Of a stretch of 64,000 nt of DNA, positions 12,501-27,500 are shown piece by piece. The notes beneath the pieces are model-generated. The model saw only the letters and a list, made by a program, of their open reading frames with translations. It did no database searches and was not told where the DNA came from. Numbering within the stretch: position 1 is the first letter of the stretch; every line of letters starts with the position of its first letter. Origin of the DNA: Sinonovacula constricta (lineage: Eukaryota > Mollusca > Bivalvia > Cardiida > Solecurtidae); the NCBI GenBank assembly GCA_007844125.1, contig CM017556.1, positions 81,212,409 to 81,276,408 of the forward strand, read 5' to 3'. A program made the position numbers and the translations under genes.

Positions 12501-15500
12501 GCTTTACACAGTGAAGGCAGCACTATATCTGCTTCAAGTGGACACCGTCTCCAGATAACTGAAATAATGTTGGTGGGACGATAAACCCAATCATCAAACC
12601 AATAATAATAATTAATCAAAAAGGCCATGATGGCCCTATATCTTGCAAAGTAAAGTAATGTATTAGACTTTAAAAAGGCCATAAAACTTTAAAGACTTGT
12701 TAATAGGGAAGTTATCAAGAATCTTTTGGAAAATTATTTTCACTATGATCTTGTTTTGATCTGACAAAAGATTTTTCTTACAAGAAAAAATAGCCTGAAA
12801 CTTGAATGTCCATAATCAGTTTACCATTACTGTGATAAGCCCCTTTCAGTATGCACAACTGTGACATTAGCCCCTTGACTGTTGGTTTGGGAAGGTAAGA
12901 ATAGCTCCAAATAACAAAGTAATATTGATGTTACTCAGAGGAGCTGCTGCTCTGGGGTTAAAATGTACTTAAAACTGAAAGGATGGTATAGAAATGTTGC
13001 TAATTAATAGGAACCTTTGGTCGGAGAGTTCCAGACACAGGCTGAATAGTTCATGCTTACTGCTGTTTTGTGTAGTTTTTATGTCACATCTACACAATAA
13101 TGGCCAGATTGTCGACATCCAGTTTTTTACTGGTGGAGAAAAATCCCAAGACTTGTGTCTGGGTATAACCACTGGCATACAGCAGGTCCGCTGGAATACC
13201 TTCACACATTAAAGTTCTCAACCCCAACGAGACTCGAACCCATGCAATGAGAAGCTGGGGAGTTATAAGTCGTGGATTCATGATTTTTAAAAACTACATA
13301 ACGGCAACAACTTAAATATGGGCCATGGGCTAACCAATACCCTTTGCAAGGCTTTCTGTTAGTAAATCTTTTTGTTAGTAAATCTATCAAAAATTATTGT
13401 TTGAAATATAGTTAAAAATAGCACTTGCTCCTTTACAACTGATCAGATGAAAAAATAGCAGGTGCACATGTTCCCATGATATGTAAGATAATTGTGGAGT
13501 TTCATAAAAATTAATGCAAAGTAGTAAAGATCATTTGGAAATAGTCAAAATAAGTAATAATTCATTATAATTTCTACAAATCATTTCAAACTCACTGTAT
13601 AAAAAACTTCCTCTTTGAAAATTAAATTTAAAAAAATTCTTATCAGCACTTGACAAGGATTTGACTCGTCAAGTTTACTGCACAAAATTCTTTGTTTCAA
13701 TATCAGTTTCATACTATATCAGCGGAAAAAAGAATCTTGGCATGGGTATGATATACTATAACTTAGGAGGTATATAAGAAATAGCCAAAAAATGTCTAAC
13801 AGGGTTTTATGTGACCTTTATTTAACACCAGCTAAATTGACATGGTTACAGCATCAGCAGCATCTTGGATAGAAGATCTGCTTAACCCTTTCACTCATGG
13901 TTTGGCGATTTTTGGCGTTGTGCGTCAGGCTAATAGTTTGGCGATCTTTGGCGTTGTGCGTCAGGCTAATAGTTTGGCGATCTTTGGCGTTGTGCGTCAG
14001 GCTCATGCTTACGCGATTTTACGCCCTCAAAGTTAAGTGCAAAATCATGAGTGAATACTTCATGTAAAATCTTTCTTTTATCTTTATTCAGTAAGATTAA
14101 GCCTTTAATTATACATTTAGTGAATAAAAAACGCGGGTTGTTCTGAAAAAATTGTGACAATTTGCTAAGTTTGTAGAGCACCCAAATGGAATTTTCCATT
14201 GTTTACACTCGCTGGCACCCCCTGTTGCTTTGGGGCAGCATTGGATCATAAAACCCACTGACTAATGAAAGGGGCAAAATGTTTTATTGCTCTGTGGATC
14301 AACTTGGAAGGTATTTAAGCTTCAATTGATTGCCTCGTTCATTAGCATTCTAATCGCTGCATCGTTAACACCTATTGAAAAAGATCTTGTACACAAATTG
14401 TTTGATAATATTTTTTGATAGTCTCACTTTATCTTGCTTCAGAAGTATGCCTGATGCTTATGATATTTTGTTTGGTAGTGACACTGAGTCAGAATTTTCT
14501 GTTTTGGGGAATCAGATTTAAATGTTGTTATTTAAATAAAAAACAATAGCAATTAATGAATATTTCAAACATAAAATAAAGAAATTGCCTATTACATATT
14601 TCTTTTGTTTTATTCAAACCTTTCTTCTAACAATTTATATAACCTCAAATGCATGAAAAGTATATCATCAGAAAGAAAAATTATTTCTGAATAAACTTTT
14701 TAATTACATAAATATGATTAAATAACTCATTCTAGCTTAAAAATAGCTTAAACATAACTACTGTCAGCTTCCCACACAAAACCAATAATGCTCTATGAAC
14801 CTGAGGTACCTTTGTCACCAGTTTACCTATGCATGCCAGGTGGCCTGATAAGCCATCTGGTTATGCATTAGGCATATGGTTATTTAGGAGAACTGTATGA
14901 GTGAAAGGGTTAAGCAGTCCTTCTCTAAACAAAGTTCAACTCATCAATACTGTGTATGTCCATGAATATTTTACACATGCAAAGTTTCATTTATGTTTGC
15001 TTATTGGGTTTATCATCCCACCAACAGTATTTCAGTTACCTGGAGATGGTGTCAGTTGAAGCAGATATAATGCTGCCTTTACTGTGTATAGCATGCTGTG
15101 AACATCTGGCATGATACCACACCCAGTCACTGGGCCAACCAGTCATGAAACAACCTTCATATTTGCTTGAGTGTTGGCAAGGAAGCTAAACCACTACAAT
15201 TTGACGGTGGCATGTCACTGTCCAGCATTAAACACGGGCCTTTGGTACCTGTAGCGGACACTTTACCGCCTGCGCTACAGAGTCTGGGGTGTTTCTTTTT
15301 TTTCCCTAGCATATCTCCCATTATGTGAAAAGAATAACAAGATGCAAGATGCACTTTTAAGATGTTTACAGATAAAATATATTTAAATACAAGGTCATTG
15401 TACTATTTGATTTTTGATTGTTTTTGATGATCGGGTCATAGGTTTCAATCAATTATTGTAAAGGAACTGATGACCAGACACTACTGTTTTATCAAATCCT

Positions 15501-18500
15501 TTTCACAACCCTATCTGGAGCCCTGCTTTATTCAAAGGTGCCCTTAAGAGTGTGTTCTACTATACTTACAGGCCTGGTGCCTACCTTCTTGGAGATATAG
15601 AGTTTCTTGCTACGAATCTTATCCTCCATGTATTCACAGGCAGTCTTGGACCATTTCTTCATGCCTCCGGCGGGAATCAGGTTGGCAAGGTGACAATGGA
15701 AAGCGAAACATCGGTAACTTCTGAACTGTCGCAGAATGCTGCGTAGACTTTTTCTCCCAACAGTCTCAGAAAATCCAAAATCCAGCATGTATACCTGCAA
15801 GTTGTAGGGGAGATATATATTAAAAAAAAACACAATGAAATAAATATGAATGTTCATTATACACACCTAAAATTTATACATATGAAGAGAATGACATAAC
15901 CAAAACTGACAATAAAAATGGTTGCTGAGGCAAAAATGCTTAGATGGTATTTACAAAGGATGTTTATAACACATATTTGCCCCTCCTCTTGCTGCCTGCC
16001 TTCATTCACTGACCTCAAAACAAAAGAAATCTACCTTTAAATGGAGCAGCTTATTTGCAACCTACAACTGTGGATCATGGTCAGATAGTGTGTAAACACA
16101 TTTTCTACTGAAATAAAGTATTCTAGCCAATATTCAACGTGTGCAAATGAAATTATACATTCACTGATATCCAATTCATTTGAGCAAAACTGCTCTGCAA
16201 ATGTCTAAAAATGTAGGGCTGTGTATACTAAACGCACTGAAGGCTGAATTAGATTTTTACCGCAACAGCTTCTAAGCACTTAAAAAGGGGGTTATTGAAT
16301 TGCTGCTTTTCGATTGGATAAAAACAAAGTTTGGACCGCTCTCTTACCTCATACAGCTTGTTGAGCAGTGTGTTGGTGATCTTAGACCTGTACCAGTGTC
16401 CATCCTTGGACAGAGCCACACAGTAACTGTCTGTTTTCCAGCTGACTGGCGCCACCTCGCTGTCTCTGTATGTCGTGTCGAGATCAATCATCAACCTGAA
16501 CAAGATTAACCATTAATAAAGACTAAGATGAGGAGTACAGGTTCTTCTTCTTTATTTCTCCTCCAAACACTTTATATCTGGTACTCATCTGGTATCTCGA
16601 TCAAACAATTTTGTTGAGTAACAGCAAATATTGGGTTTGGTTAAGAATTATGGGATACATGGCAACATGAAATCGGAGTTACTGGAGCTTTGATCATAAA
16701 TGATGATGATCACCCTATTCTGCTTTGACAATTACTACTTCCTAACAGAAGGCAATAACTCCATTAAAAGCAAGCTGGTCATTATATGCTAGCAATATCT
16801 AAACAGGCTTGTTACTTTTCAGACCTGTAAATTTTCATTAAAATGTGAAGGCAGCCAAGAAATTGCAGACAAATCTTGTATAAAGATGGGATTTGCCAGC
16901 ATTTTTGCCGATACAGTACAGCGTCATTTCTATCATAGCACAGGGGCACTTATGAAGTGCCCAGGGACTGAACCCAGCTGGTCAATTATACGGACACCGA
17001 TGAGTCAGGCATAATGCTGTCCCTTTAGCCCCGAGCGTTAGGAGGGAAGCCACTACTACCAACTTTAAAGTCTTAGGTTTGACCCGGCCAGGGTTTGAAC
17101 CCGCGACCTCTCGATCCTTAAGCCAACGCTCTATCACTTGAGCTATTGCGGCCGGTGGTATAAAGATGGTCTGATGAATTTCTCTCCAAAAAAATCTCAT
17201 ATAAATGGCATCTTGGCACATAAATATACAAAGGGAACACATAAATATGTACTGAAAAACCAGGTACGGTGGCAAGATGCTCCCATTTTAAATTATTTAG
17301 CATCAAAATTTTGTGTTTCAGACAAAGAAACAAAAATTACATAAAAAACTTACCTGAAAAATAGTGTGGACAAATTGTGTCTGACCGACTAACAGACAGT
17401 CAGTCAGGACATGAGTCCCATCATCACCCCAAATCCGGGGTTTTAATAAGAAAATGGCCCACGATTGTACTATTGGTGACAGCTGAGTCCTTCTGTTTTA
17501 ATTTGTTTTTGTTTTTTTTTCAAAAGGATTGTTATGAATAATGCTGTTTCCTGCTGTAAGATCTGTATATCTCATCAATAGCCTTTTTTTAAATGTTAAT
17601 GTTCACAGCAGAATATAAAACATCTATTTCAATAAAATAATAAGTAACTTAGAAAATTATATAGACAAACTAGAACTACATACTGATTCAGCCCATCTCT
17701 GCCTGCAGCTGCAAGCTGAGCATGGAAGTCATCGGGTGAGACAAAATGGCTGACCAGGACTTCTACCGAGGGATGGACTGGTTTCTCTGGTTTGACAACA
17801 GATGGGGATTTTGTCCTCTGTGGAGGGGTAGGGGAGGGGCCAGCACTAGCTCCTGTGGGCAGAAGATTTTTAATCTGTTCTTAAAGGTGGTATCTGACAA
17901 TTTGGACCAAAGTTTTATTCTTAAACAATGAAATATGTCGTTGTTACCCAAAAACGTCCCACCAATTGCTGTTCATTGAGCTTACTGTGCTTACTTACAA
18001 ATTTGGTGAATATAAAAAAATTAAGCGATTTATAGCGGTGTAATAATATACTTTATGACAGTATACTGTGGTTCTCTAATCACAGTTCAGTTCACTTCTA
18101 TACACTTTGAACTGTGCAGTACTGTGAGGTAAAAATCCTGCATTGTGCTCTCAAGTTTACAATGAATCATGGTTGAGGCTTATCATTTTACACTTAACAT
18201 TTATCACTTAAAGACTTAGTTCTTAGTTTCAGTAAATAGCCAATATATTGTTTAACAAGAGTCATGGTGTAATAGCATAACTATGAGATAAGCAAAAAAG
18301 TATGCACAGTACCAAAATACCGGTATGTCTCGTATCGTATCGTGTACATCCGATACATATCAGTTTCAACAATTTGTATTGTCTAACAATTAAGCTAGTG
18401 TCAAAATCGTCCTTATTTACTTTTCGTGACAAAAGTATGAGTTTTTGAGTATGATTTTGAAGAATATATGCAGTACAATACTGTTACATGAATTTGATAT

Positions 18501-21500
18501 AGGCAATCTGTCAGAAACCATCTTCACGGCTAAATCAGTATCTTGATACAAATGACAACAATAAAACCTTTCTAATACTTGTAGAACTGCACTTGCATAT
18601 GGTCAAAATAACAATGTGTAATGAAGTGTTAAACAGTGAAACATAACAGATGTATATTTCAATGTACTTCTCATGTAAACTAATGCATTTATATGAATTG
18701 GCATATAATATGAATAGTATGTGGATAGTTAAAACTTTTTAACAGCATTTTTTAAGTCAAAATTAGAGCCATTCTTTTAGCCTAAATAACCGCTTTTCCA
18801 ACTCTCAATGGGTAAATAGTTTTAAAAGATGCTCTGATGTAACAACCAGTAATTAATGGATATGTTTGCAAATGTCATAGTTCTTCAAATGTAGAACGAT
18901 GGGAAGAAATCACAATTTCTAAAAGAGAGCAATAAATCTTAATTTGTAAAAGCAATACCTCTTAATTTGTAAGCTACTTGGCATATGAAGCAGTGACAAC
19001 AATACGTTGCATAACATAAATTCATAATGACTAAATAATGATAATTAAGTAAGTAGTGTGAAATAAACTTTGAAACTTGTTTACATTCTTGGCAAAATGA
19101 AAGTGAAAGTAGACTGAACTGACCAACATCTCACATTTTGGTTCATCAAATAACCTTATTTAGCTGTTTGCATGTGCAAATTTGGGGAGTAAATACTACC
19201 AAGGAGTACATAAATCTCTGAGAAATTATAAACAAGAGACATTTGTTTCTGCAGATATGCAAACTATCACTAACATTAAAAGACAGCAAATGAACAATGT
19301 TCTATTTTTAATGGATAAAATTTTACCAAGGACCACACTGGAAGTAAGAGTAACATTAGAAATAAGAGTTTTCCAAACTATGTTTCCAGTTATCCTTGTT
19401 ATGCAATATTTTTTGACATGGTCAATATTTTTAATTCATGCATGGTCTTGTTGTCTCAAGTACATGTTTGTTTAGATGTGTCTAAATGCCACGTATGCTA
19501 ACATAGTATTAAAAATAATTGTTTAGTTTCATCAAAATTAATATTTAAAAGTAACGTTGAAGAAGAAGCCTTGATAAATTGTGTCCAAAGAGTGACAGAA
19601 AACCTGATTCCATGATAGCCCCATATTCATCATTTTCCATTCCATTTCCCAACCAACTTCTCCTAAAACTGTACCTTGAGAATTTGAATCTCGTGACATC
19701 TTTTTTGCAACTGTTTGTTTCTTTTGGGATTTCTTGTGTTGTCTGCCTGGAGACACCTTCTCTCTGGGAGTTACTTTGTCTGGTGATAAAGCCACTCTCT
19801 GTTTTCCCTGGGATGTCACGGGGTTGGTAAGTTCTGTATCCACTGGTGTAGCGGGTCTCTCTGGTGAGTTGGGCGGGGTCAAGATAATATCCTCCTGATA
19901 TCGTCGTTTAGATTGACAATTACGACTCTTCCAGTAGACGGGATTAAGGGCCAGGTCCTGAAGAATGCATTATTGTGAAAAACTGCTGAAGTTTCTGAAT
20001 AATAGAAGGTTCAATACTGGTTAATACTGATAAATTTTCCAACGGATAACATGTTTAATGCATTAATGTAACTTGAACTTAACTTGTTAATACCAATGCT
20101 TTTTAGCTCTAAAAACAGCTAATGTTCTTTTTTTATATAAAATTGTAATGTTGAGATATTTTTACAGGAGTTTTACCTCCTCGAACAGCTAATGTTCTTA
20201 TTGTATTGTTGAGATACAAGAATTTAGGAACAGAAATATTCCACCTAAGAATAACGATACAAGAATAGGAATTTAATTGTAATCCCTTTTAAGTCTTGGT
20301 TTACTAAACCACATCTACAGACACATAACAGGTTTAAATATTGATAATTTTTGTATAATCCCACTTAGTTAACTTACACATGGTGCTGGGAATGCTGCCT
20401 CAGAAGCTGTATATGAGAGTCGTGGAACATATTCACTTATGGTATTCTTCACCTCTATCACCACCTCGGACCTGGAGTTAAGCAAACAGAACCCGTGCTT
20501 CACTAATAGCATACAACATAACTACGTGTTAATTTCAGGCTACAACCAAAAATAACCAGTTCATCTGTACAACTTTGCATGTCCAATGTGCATTCATTGT
20601 TAATTTGTCAAATGCTGCTGCAGTTATATTTTCGAAAATTAAAATATTTGCGAATAAATCTGAAATTTCTGTGCCTATTATTTTTTAACATATTAAATTA
20701 CAATTATTAAATACAATATTCCTGGAGTGTTTTTATATCCAATTCCAGTCAATTATTATTATGAAAATCAAATATTTTTCATAGCTTGTCTGAAAAAATT
20801 ACCAGTATTCTGACCTGAATACCATCTGGACTATAGTTTTTAAAATGATGTAACTACCTTTTTATCATAGGAAGTCATAACTGATTTATGTATGTATCAT
20901 CACTTGGACTGTTTTATTTCAATCTGATATTGATTCATTACACTCTTTGTCTTTAAGAAATATTCCAAGGTAGTGCTAAGTTAGAGCTCTTTTAGCTGGC
21001 TCATGTGCCCTAGTCAGACTTATTGACTACTGACCATTCCAACAAAGTAACTGTATGATTTTCTCTGTTTGTGTAATGTATCGCCTCATTGTTTTTGTCT
21101 CTTTGACAATTAACTAGAATGCCTTTATCTTTGTCTAATGTTATTTCAAATTTTAATAGATATTGCAATATTCAAATGACCTTGTGATATTGAATTAACT
21201 TCAAACACAAACAAAAAATTATTCAAACATCCAACTTTATAATGTGGTAGGGATCCCTGAAAAATACCTGAATAGAAAAAAAAACGCACTCCAGGTCTAC
21301 TTCACTATCATCTCATACGAAACATATTGCCCCTACTTAAAGAGCCTTTAATATTAATTGTAAGCCACCGATACCATGTCGTTTAAGTATTTGTTTGTTT
21401 ATTGGGTTTATCGTCCCACCAACAGTGTTTTAGTTATCTGGAGATGGTGTCCACGTGAAGCAGATATAGTGCTGCCATCACTGTGAATAGCATGCCGTGA

Positions 21501-24500
21501 ACACCTGGCATGATACCACACCCAGTCACATTATCCTGACACCAGGCCAACCAGTCGTGGAACTACCCTTATATTTGCTTGGGCGTTAGCAAGGAAGCTA
21601 TACCACTACCATTTTTAACGACTCTGGTATGTCGCGGCCCGGGATCGAACCCGGGGCCTCCCGTACCTGGAGCCGATGCTCTTCCGATTGCGCTACCAGG
21701 TCCGGTTGCGTTCGAGTATATAATCCGGTTGAAAAGCAAATAGGTGAGTAGAAATATAATATAAGGTTAAAAAATATGTAAAAATAGTCACAAGTAGTAC
21801 TGATTAGTATTTTGTATTTTGGGTTTTACGGCACACTGACACTAGATAGGTCATACGGCGCCCAATACATTGAAGTTTAATGACAATAAGTACTGATTAT
21901 GTTGCAAAGAAACATGTTATGTTATGTTGATTGGCAGTAAAAAGAGTTTAACTAAACCTTGTTTGCCATGGGATATTATTTGGAAAAAAGATAAAATACT
22001 TGTTATGAATATAGAACTTCCAATGGGCACAGAAGTAGTTAAGTTCCAAATGAAGTCAAAGATTAGTAATCAAATGTAAATTGGGAAGTTTTCCAGGATT
22101 TCAATGCGGTTAGCTTGATTTCATCATATTTTATGACAAATTACAGGACGCATTGTAAAGGTTTACTTTATTTTATGACAATAAAGGTGTATAAACTCAC
22201 CATTTGCCAACACTGCGGGCCAAGCCCATCTCAACAATGAGAGAGTTGAGAGGTTGGGTGGGTGTGTCCGACAGCTCCCGGAGGATCACACTTGTAATGC
22301 CCTGATCCAAAGCGATCACCTTCATCTCAAACACCTCCTGGGTCACCTTCTCTGACCACCAGCGTACACTCTGAGGACAGATTCAATATTGTTTGTGATC
22401 ATTTCAGTCTTCGACAAAACCTAGTGGACTGTGGCCCTGAGTCAACCAGAATCTCTGTCGGTCCATTAAATTGTCCACCAGATGTTTCAGCCACATCATT
22501 TTCAAAATTCTTAATTATTATGAAAACATATATACTTAACAAACCTCTATTGCCTTTTACTGAACCAAACCACTCGTAACACCTAGGCAGGGTTCTCAAT
22601 AAGAGCCGGCCGCCGGCCAAAATGGCTGTTTAAAATAAATCTTCGGCCGGTTAAAATTCCCAAAGGTTAAAAAATCGACCATGCATATGTTTTTGCCAAT
22701 GTCAATCCATTTTGGCACTTTTTCCCCTTTGCCCTATTTAATGCTGTTTCGGAATGCTTTAAAAAATTGTTATCAATATTAATTAAAATAAATCTTAATA
22801 AAACCATTAAACTTATTATAAAATGATGATTGGGAAAGTGTAACTATATCAAAATGCTACTTGGCAACAGAATTCCTAAAAGAACATCACAATGATTATA
22901 TGACGATGAAACACAAAGAAATCTCAAATTCAATTATTCTGCTTAATAATGCAAAGTGGTGCAGTGGTTGAAATTAGCGCAAGCCCGACAGCAAAATTTC
23001 ACTACTGATATATCACCTAAATCATACATCAAATTAAACAAAGAAATAACTTGTTATGCTTTAAAGATTAAGAATTCTAAAAACATCTCTGCTACATCTA
23101 TTTTAAGTACTTAACAAATGAAAAAGATGATTATGATAAGTGGAAATTAAAAACAATAGTACACTATATAAATCATAGCCTAGCATGGTTTAATATCATT
23201 AGTAACATTAACAAAAAATATTAATTATTTAATACATTTGATTGGTCAGATTTAAGTACAAGTAAATCTGACCAATCAGATAGCAGGATAATTATCATCT
23301 AAAGAAACCTTCCAGTACAAAAACCCAGCACCTACTTTTTGTTAAGTGAAACATTTTAGTTTGTATTACCTATTAACATATAAAAAAAAAAAAATCACAA
23401 CTTTTTATGAGAAGTATTTGATCAATCAATATTGCTTCAGTGATCAGAATTAGGGCTAACTTGACAGCAAAAAACTAGTAGATTTTCTCTCAGGCTAGTA
23501 TAAATTCCCATTTTATTAATCCGATGGGTTTTTAAGATCCTGATCGATAAAAAATCATTGTACTTTCATTTTTATTTGTAAACTTGTGAGCTGCTTTCAT
23601 TCAGCAAGCTGTCGCTTGTATCATAAACATGTTATGCGCACTAAACCGATATGTTTACTGTGCAGGAACCACAAGGCATTCTGGTGCCCCCATGGTACAT
23701 AATGTTCTATACCAAATTAAAATCAGCTGGGCCACAGAACAAAATTGGCAGGGAAAATTAAACTGAAACATGTTTCTGGTGCAAAACCCAGGAAAAAACC
23801 ATGAATAGGCGATTGCTACTTAAATGGTGCTTTTTTTCTGTATTTATCTTAGTTTGCTTTTTTTGGCTTACTTGTAAAATTAAAACAGAATTTAATTCAG
23901 GCTAATGAATTTTCTTTCCGGCTAGTGAGAATTGCTTAGTTACTAGCCCAACTTGATTGTAAATTTCAATTCTAATTTCTATTAATGGTGGTGGGATAAT
24001 AATTCAAAATTTATGCAAAAATGGCCTAGAAAGATCAAAAATATATTTGTTAACTATATTAAACTCATTCGACTTTATTGTGAAAAGATTCTGCTAATAT
24101 TTAGACCCTTTAAGGAATATTTAAAAGAATAAACTTACTTTATCAGACCATCCATCATTCACATTGAGAGGTTCAACATCCACTAGGGAGCATTTCAAAC
24201 CCTGAAAGAACAGACAGAAAGCCATACAGGATCATTTCTTAGCAAGAAGTTGAATTAATACATTTTTCAATTGCTTAAGAGACTCAAAAGCATATTTCTT
24301 TTCTCTGAACCAAGATTTTTAATTATTTTTTTGATTGAACAAATATCAACTATAAATTGATACAATTTATATTTTAAATATTACTTTTTAATAAATTAAT
24401 AAAACAAAATGATCTGAACATTTCTATTTAATAAGAGGTTTAATCATTTGCATATATCAATTATATTACAGTATTGCACCCACTGAACAAAACAATAAAC

Positions 24501-27500
24501 ATATCCATATTCTACACTCTAGCTTTGTAGATTCTGTATTTGATAATGTCAAGAATGTGGAACTACTTTTTTAATTAATTATTTCAATTAAAAAAAGAAG
24601 TTCCACATGACTGACATTAAGTTAAATAATCAAAGCAGAGTAAAGTCAAACCTTTTATACAAATAATTAAACAAGAGAACCATGATGGTCTTCAATAGCT
24701 CAACTGAGAACTTTAGCATTTGGTACACTTAATTCAAAGCAAAAGACAAAATTTACACAACCTTGCATTTGCCATCTTGTGGTCTAGCAAAATCTTGCAT
24801 AAATTGTTGATACACAAATTGCTGATGCCACACAATGGTAAACAGACGATCAGAAAAAACATTCATAGTGTTTTTTAATATATTTTGTCTTACTAGATTA
24901 CCTGGCACAAGCCTCTATTAAATTGGCTTTCTGACAATGTTAATAGCTCTATTTTCCCCTTACCTGTGAAGGCAGCACACAGAATTCATCGAGCACCTTG
25001 CATATCTGATCCAGTCCCACAGTTTCCTGAATGCCATAGTCTACGAACATCACTTCCAGCTGACGATGTCCTGGCAGACCAACCACCTTGCCACGATACC
25101 ACTGGCCATCGCCGCTGAACTTAGCTATGCAGATCATGCCTGAAACAGTTTATGAGAAGTAATTACACTTTTGGAAGCCACTTACTTATCTGCTGACAGA
25201 AGATTTGGTTAGAATAACAATCACCCTTTTTTTTTTTATTGGTGACGAAAATTTGGCGAGAATTTCTGTTCTTTAGAATAATTATCACCCTATTTTTATT
25301 GGTGATGGAAGATCTGGTGGGAATTTCTGATCTATAGCATAATAATCACCACTTTTTTAATTGGTGATAAATATTTGGTTGGAATTTCTTTTCTTTAGAA
25401 TAATAATTTTGTTTTTTTGATTGGGCAAAGAGAGATAACAACATATGCATTATGTCAGCAAAATTTGAAAACCCATGAACCTATCTGCAGGCAGAAAACC
25501 TAGAGGAAATTCTTAGATTTTTGTAAACTTACCAAAGTCTTGTTTAAGATTTAATGAAAATCAGTTACAAAGTTTATGCACAATTACTCGATTTACCCAA
25601 AACCGGAAGCTACTGACCTATTTGCGGACAGAAGATCTGCAGGGCCTCGCTGCGTTTCTTGGTGTAAGTGTCCTGGATTTTAGTCATCATAGCGGTCAGG
25701 TACTCAAAGTTCTCTCCTAACTAGATAATTGTAAAAAAAAAGTATTTTGCAGTAAGGTACTCAAAGTTCTCTCCTAGTCAAATGTAAAAAAGAAAAGAAT
25801 TAAGCTGTAAGATACTCAAAGTTCTCTCCTAACTAGATAATTCAAAAAAGAAAGAGAGAAGAATTAAGCTTTCAGGTACTCAAAGCTGTCTCCTTATCAG
25901 ACAATTGTAAAAAAGAAATTTAGCGGTTAGGTACTCAAAGCTCTCTCCTAACTAGACTATTGTTAAAAAAGAAAAGAATTTAGCAGGAAGGTACTCAAAG
26001 TTCCCTCCTTACAAGACAATTGTAAAAAAAACAGAAAGAATTTAGTGGTCAGGTACTCAAAGTTCTCTCCTAACTAGACAATTGCAAAAAAAAAAAAGAG
26101 AAAGAATTTAGTGGTCAGGTACTTAAAATTCTCTCCTAACTACCGTACTTACTCACTTAAAACTATTCGCTTATAAGACGACCCCCCCCTACTTCACCTG
26201 TGAAATTGACGGTTTCTGCTTCAGCCCGCTTATAAGACGAGGCGAAAAAAAGGAACAGGAGCGTCGACCAGTCATGCTGTCTCAACAAAAGGGTTAATTG
26301 GTAAACAGTGACTGTAATTTTCACACGTTGCGGGATGTATCTAGTCTCAGCTGCACTGCTATCCTGTAGCTCGTGGCGGCATGACATTTATTTCTTTGAT
26401 CTACGTCACCAAGTCTGGTATGACAGTACAAGATATATCGGGGAACAGTGCACTGTCCTTGTGTACATGCCACCAATCAATAATTTCATGGAGAAATGTA
26501 ATCGGCAGTCGCTTATAAAAAAACATCACTCACTCCCTCACTGTCAAATTGCTCCAATCGATATCACTTTGACACAGCTAATCTTAGAGTCAGTCACTTG
26601 ACCTGTGTAATGGGACATGTCTACTCAGAAAAGTAAATTACAGCTTGGTGTATTTCGCAGACTGAAGTTGAAAGTTTGTGTTAGTTTTTTTTGTCAGTTT
26701 TTACTGACGGATAATAAGCTGTGTGTCATGCAGAACAAAGGGAAATGTATGTGAGACAGTTAATCATTGACCGACACAATTCAAAGTTCAATAAAGGTAA
26801 GTTATCGGCGGTCGATAATGACAGCACGTCAAGTCATTGCATAACTGCTAACAAGTTTATGTGGTATGTTTTCGCCCTTAAAAAAACATGAAAACTTTTT
26901 GCCAGGTTGCAAGACCCTGCCTATAAGACAAGCCCCACACTTTGAACATGAAATTTAAAGGAAAAATCCCCGTCTTATAAGTGAGAAAATACGGTCGACA
27001 ATTATAAAAATAAGAATTATCACCAAAGATAATTAATACCTTTATAAAGATGACAAAGTGCAATAATTCAGTTAAAATCAATCTGGATAGGAAAGGCTAA
27101 TGATTCGCATAACAAGGTTTGAAACTTACCAGTCATGCAAACTTCAAAGAAAATCTGACCAACAACAGTCAAGAAATAGCATGTACAAATCTCATGTCAT
27201 TAAATTGGTATGGTTATATTGTCAAACAAGAGATTACAGTTTGTGACAGTTGCATTCTTACACCAGTAGGCGGGGGGCAGACAATCAGACAATTAAACTG
27301 AATGACATTTAATTAACAATGACTTAATACAAAATAATTATCATACAATTAAACTAAAGAAAAGTTAATTAATAATCACTCATCAAAATAAATAATCAGA
27401 CAATTAAACTGAATGACATTTAATTAACAATGACACATTATCTCACCTCCTGCACATAGAAAGCATTAGGTGTCCCAGCGTAGGTTACCAAGACTTGGCA

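Noticed and set aside
26308..26601. 97-codon plus-strand frame inside the TIR element
   Set aside because: It shows no transposase motif and no repeat of the frame elsewhere in the window; it is probably chance.
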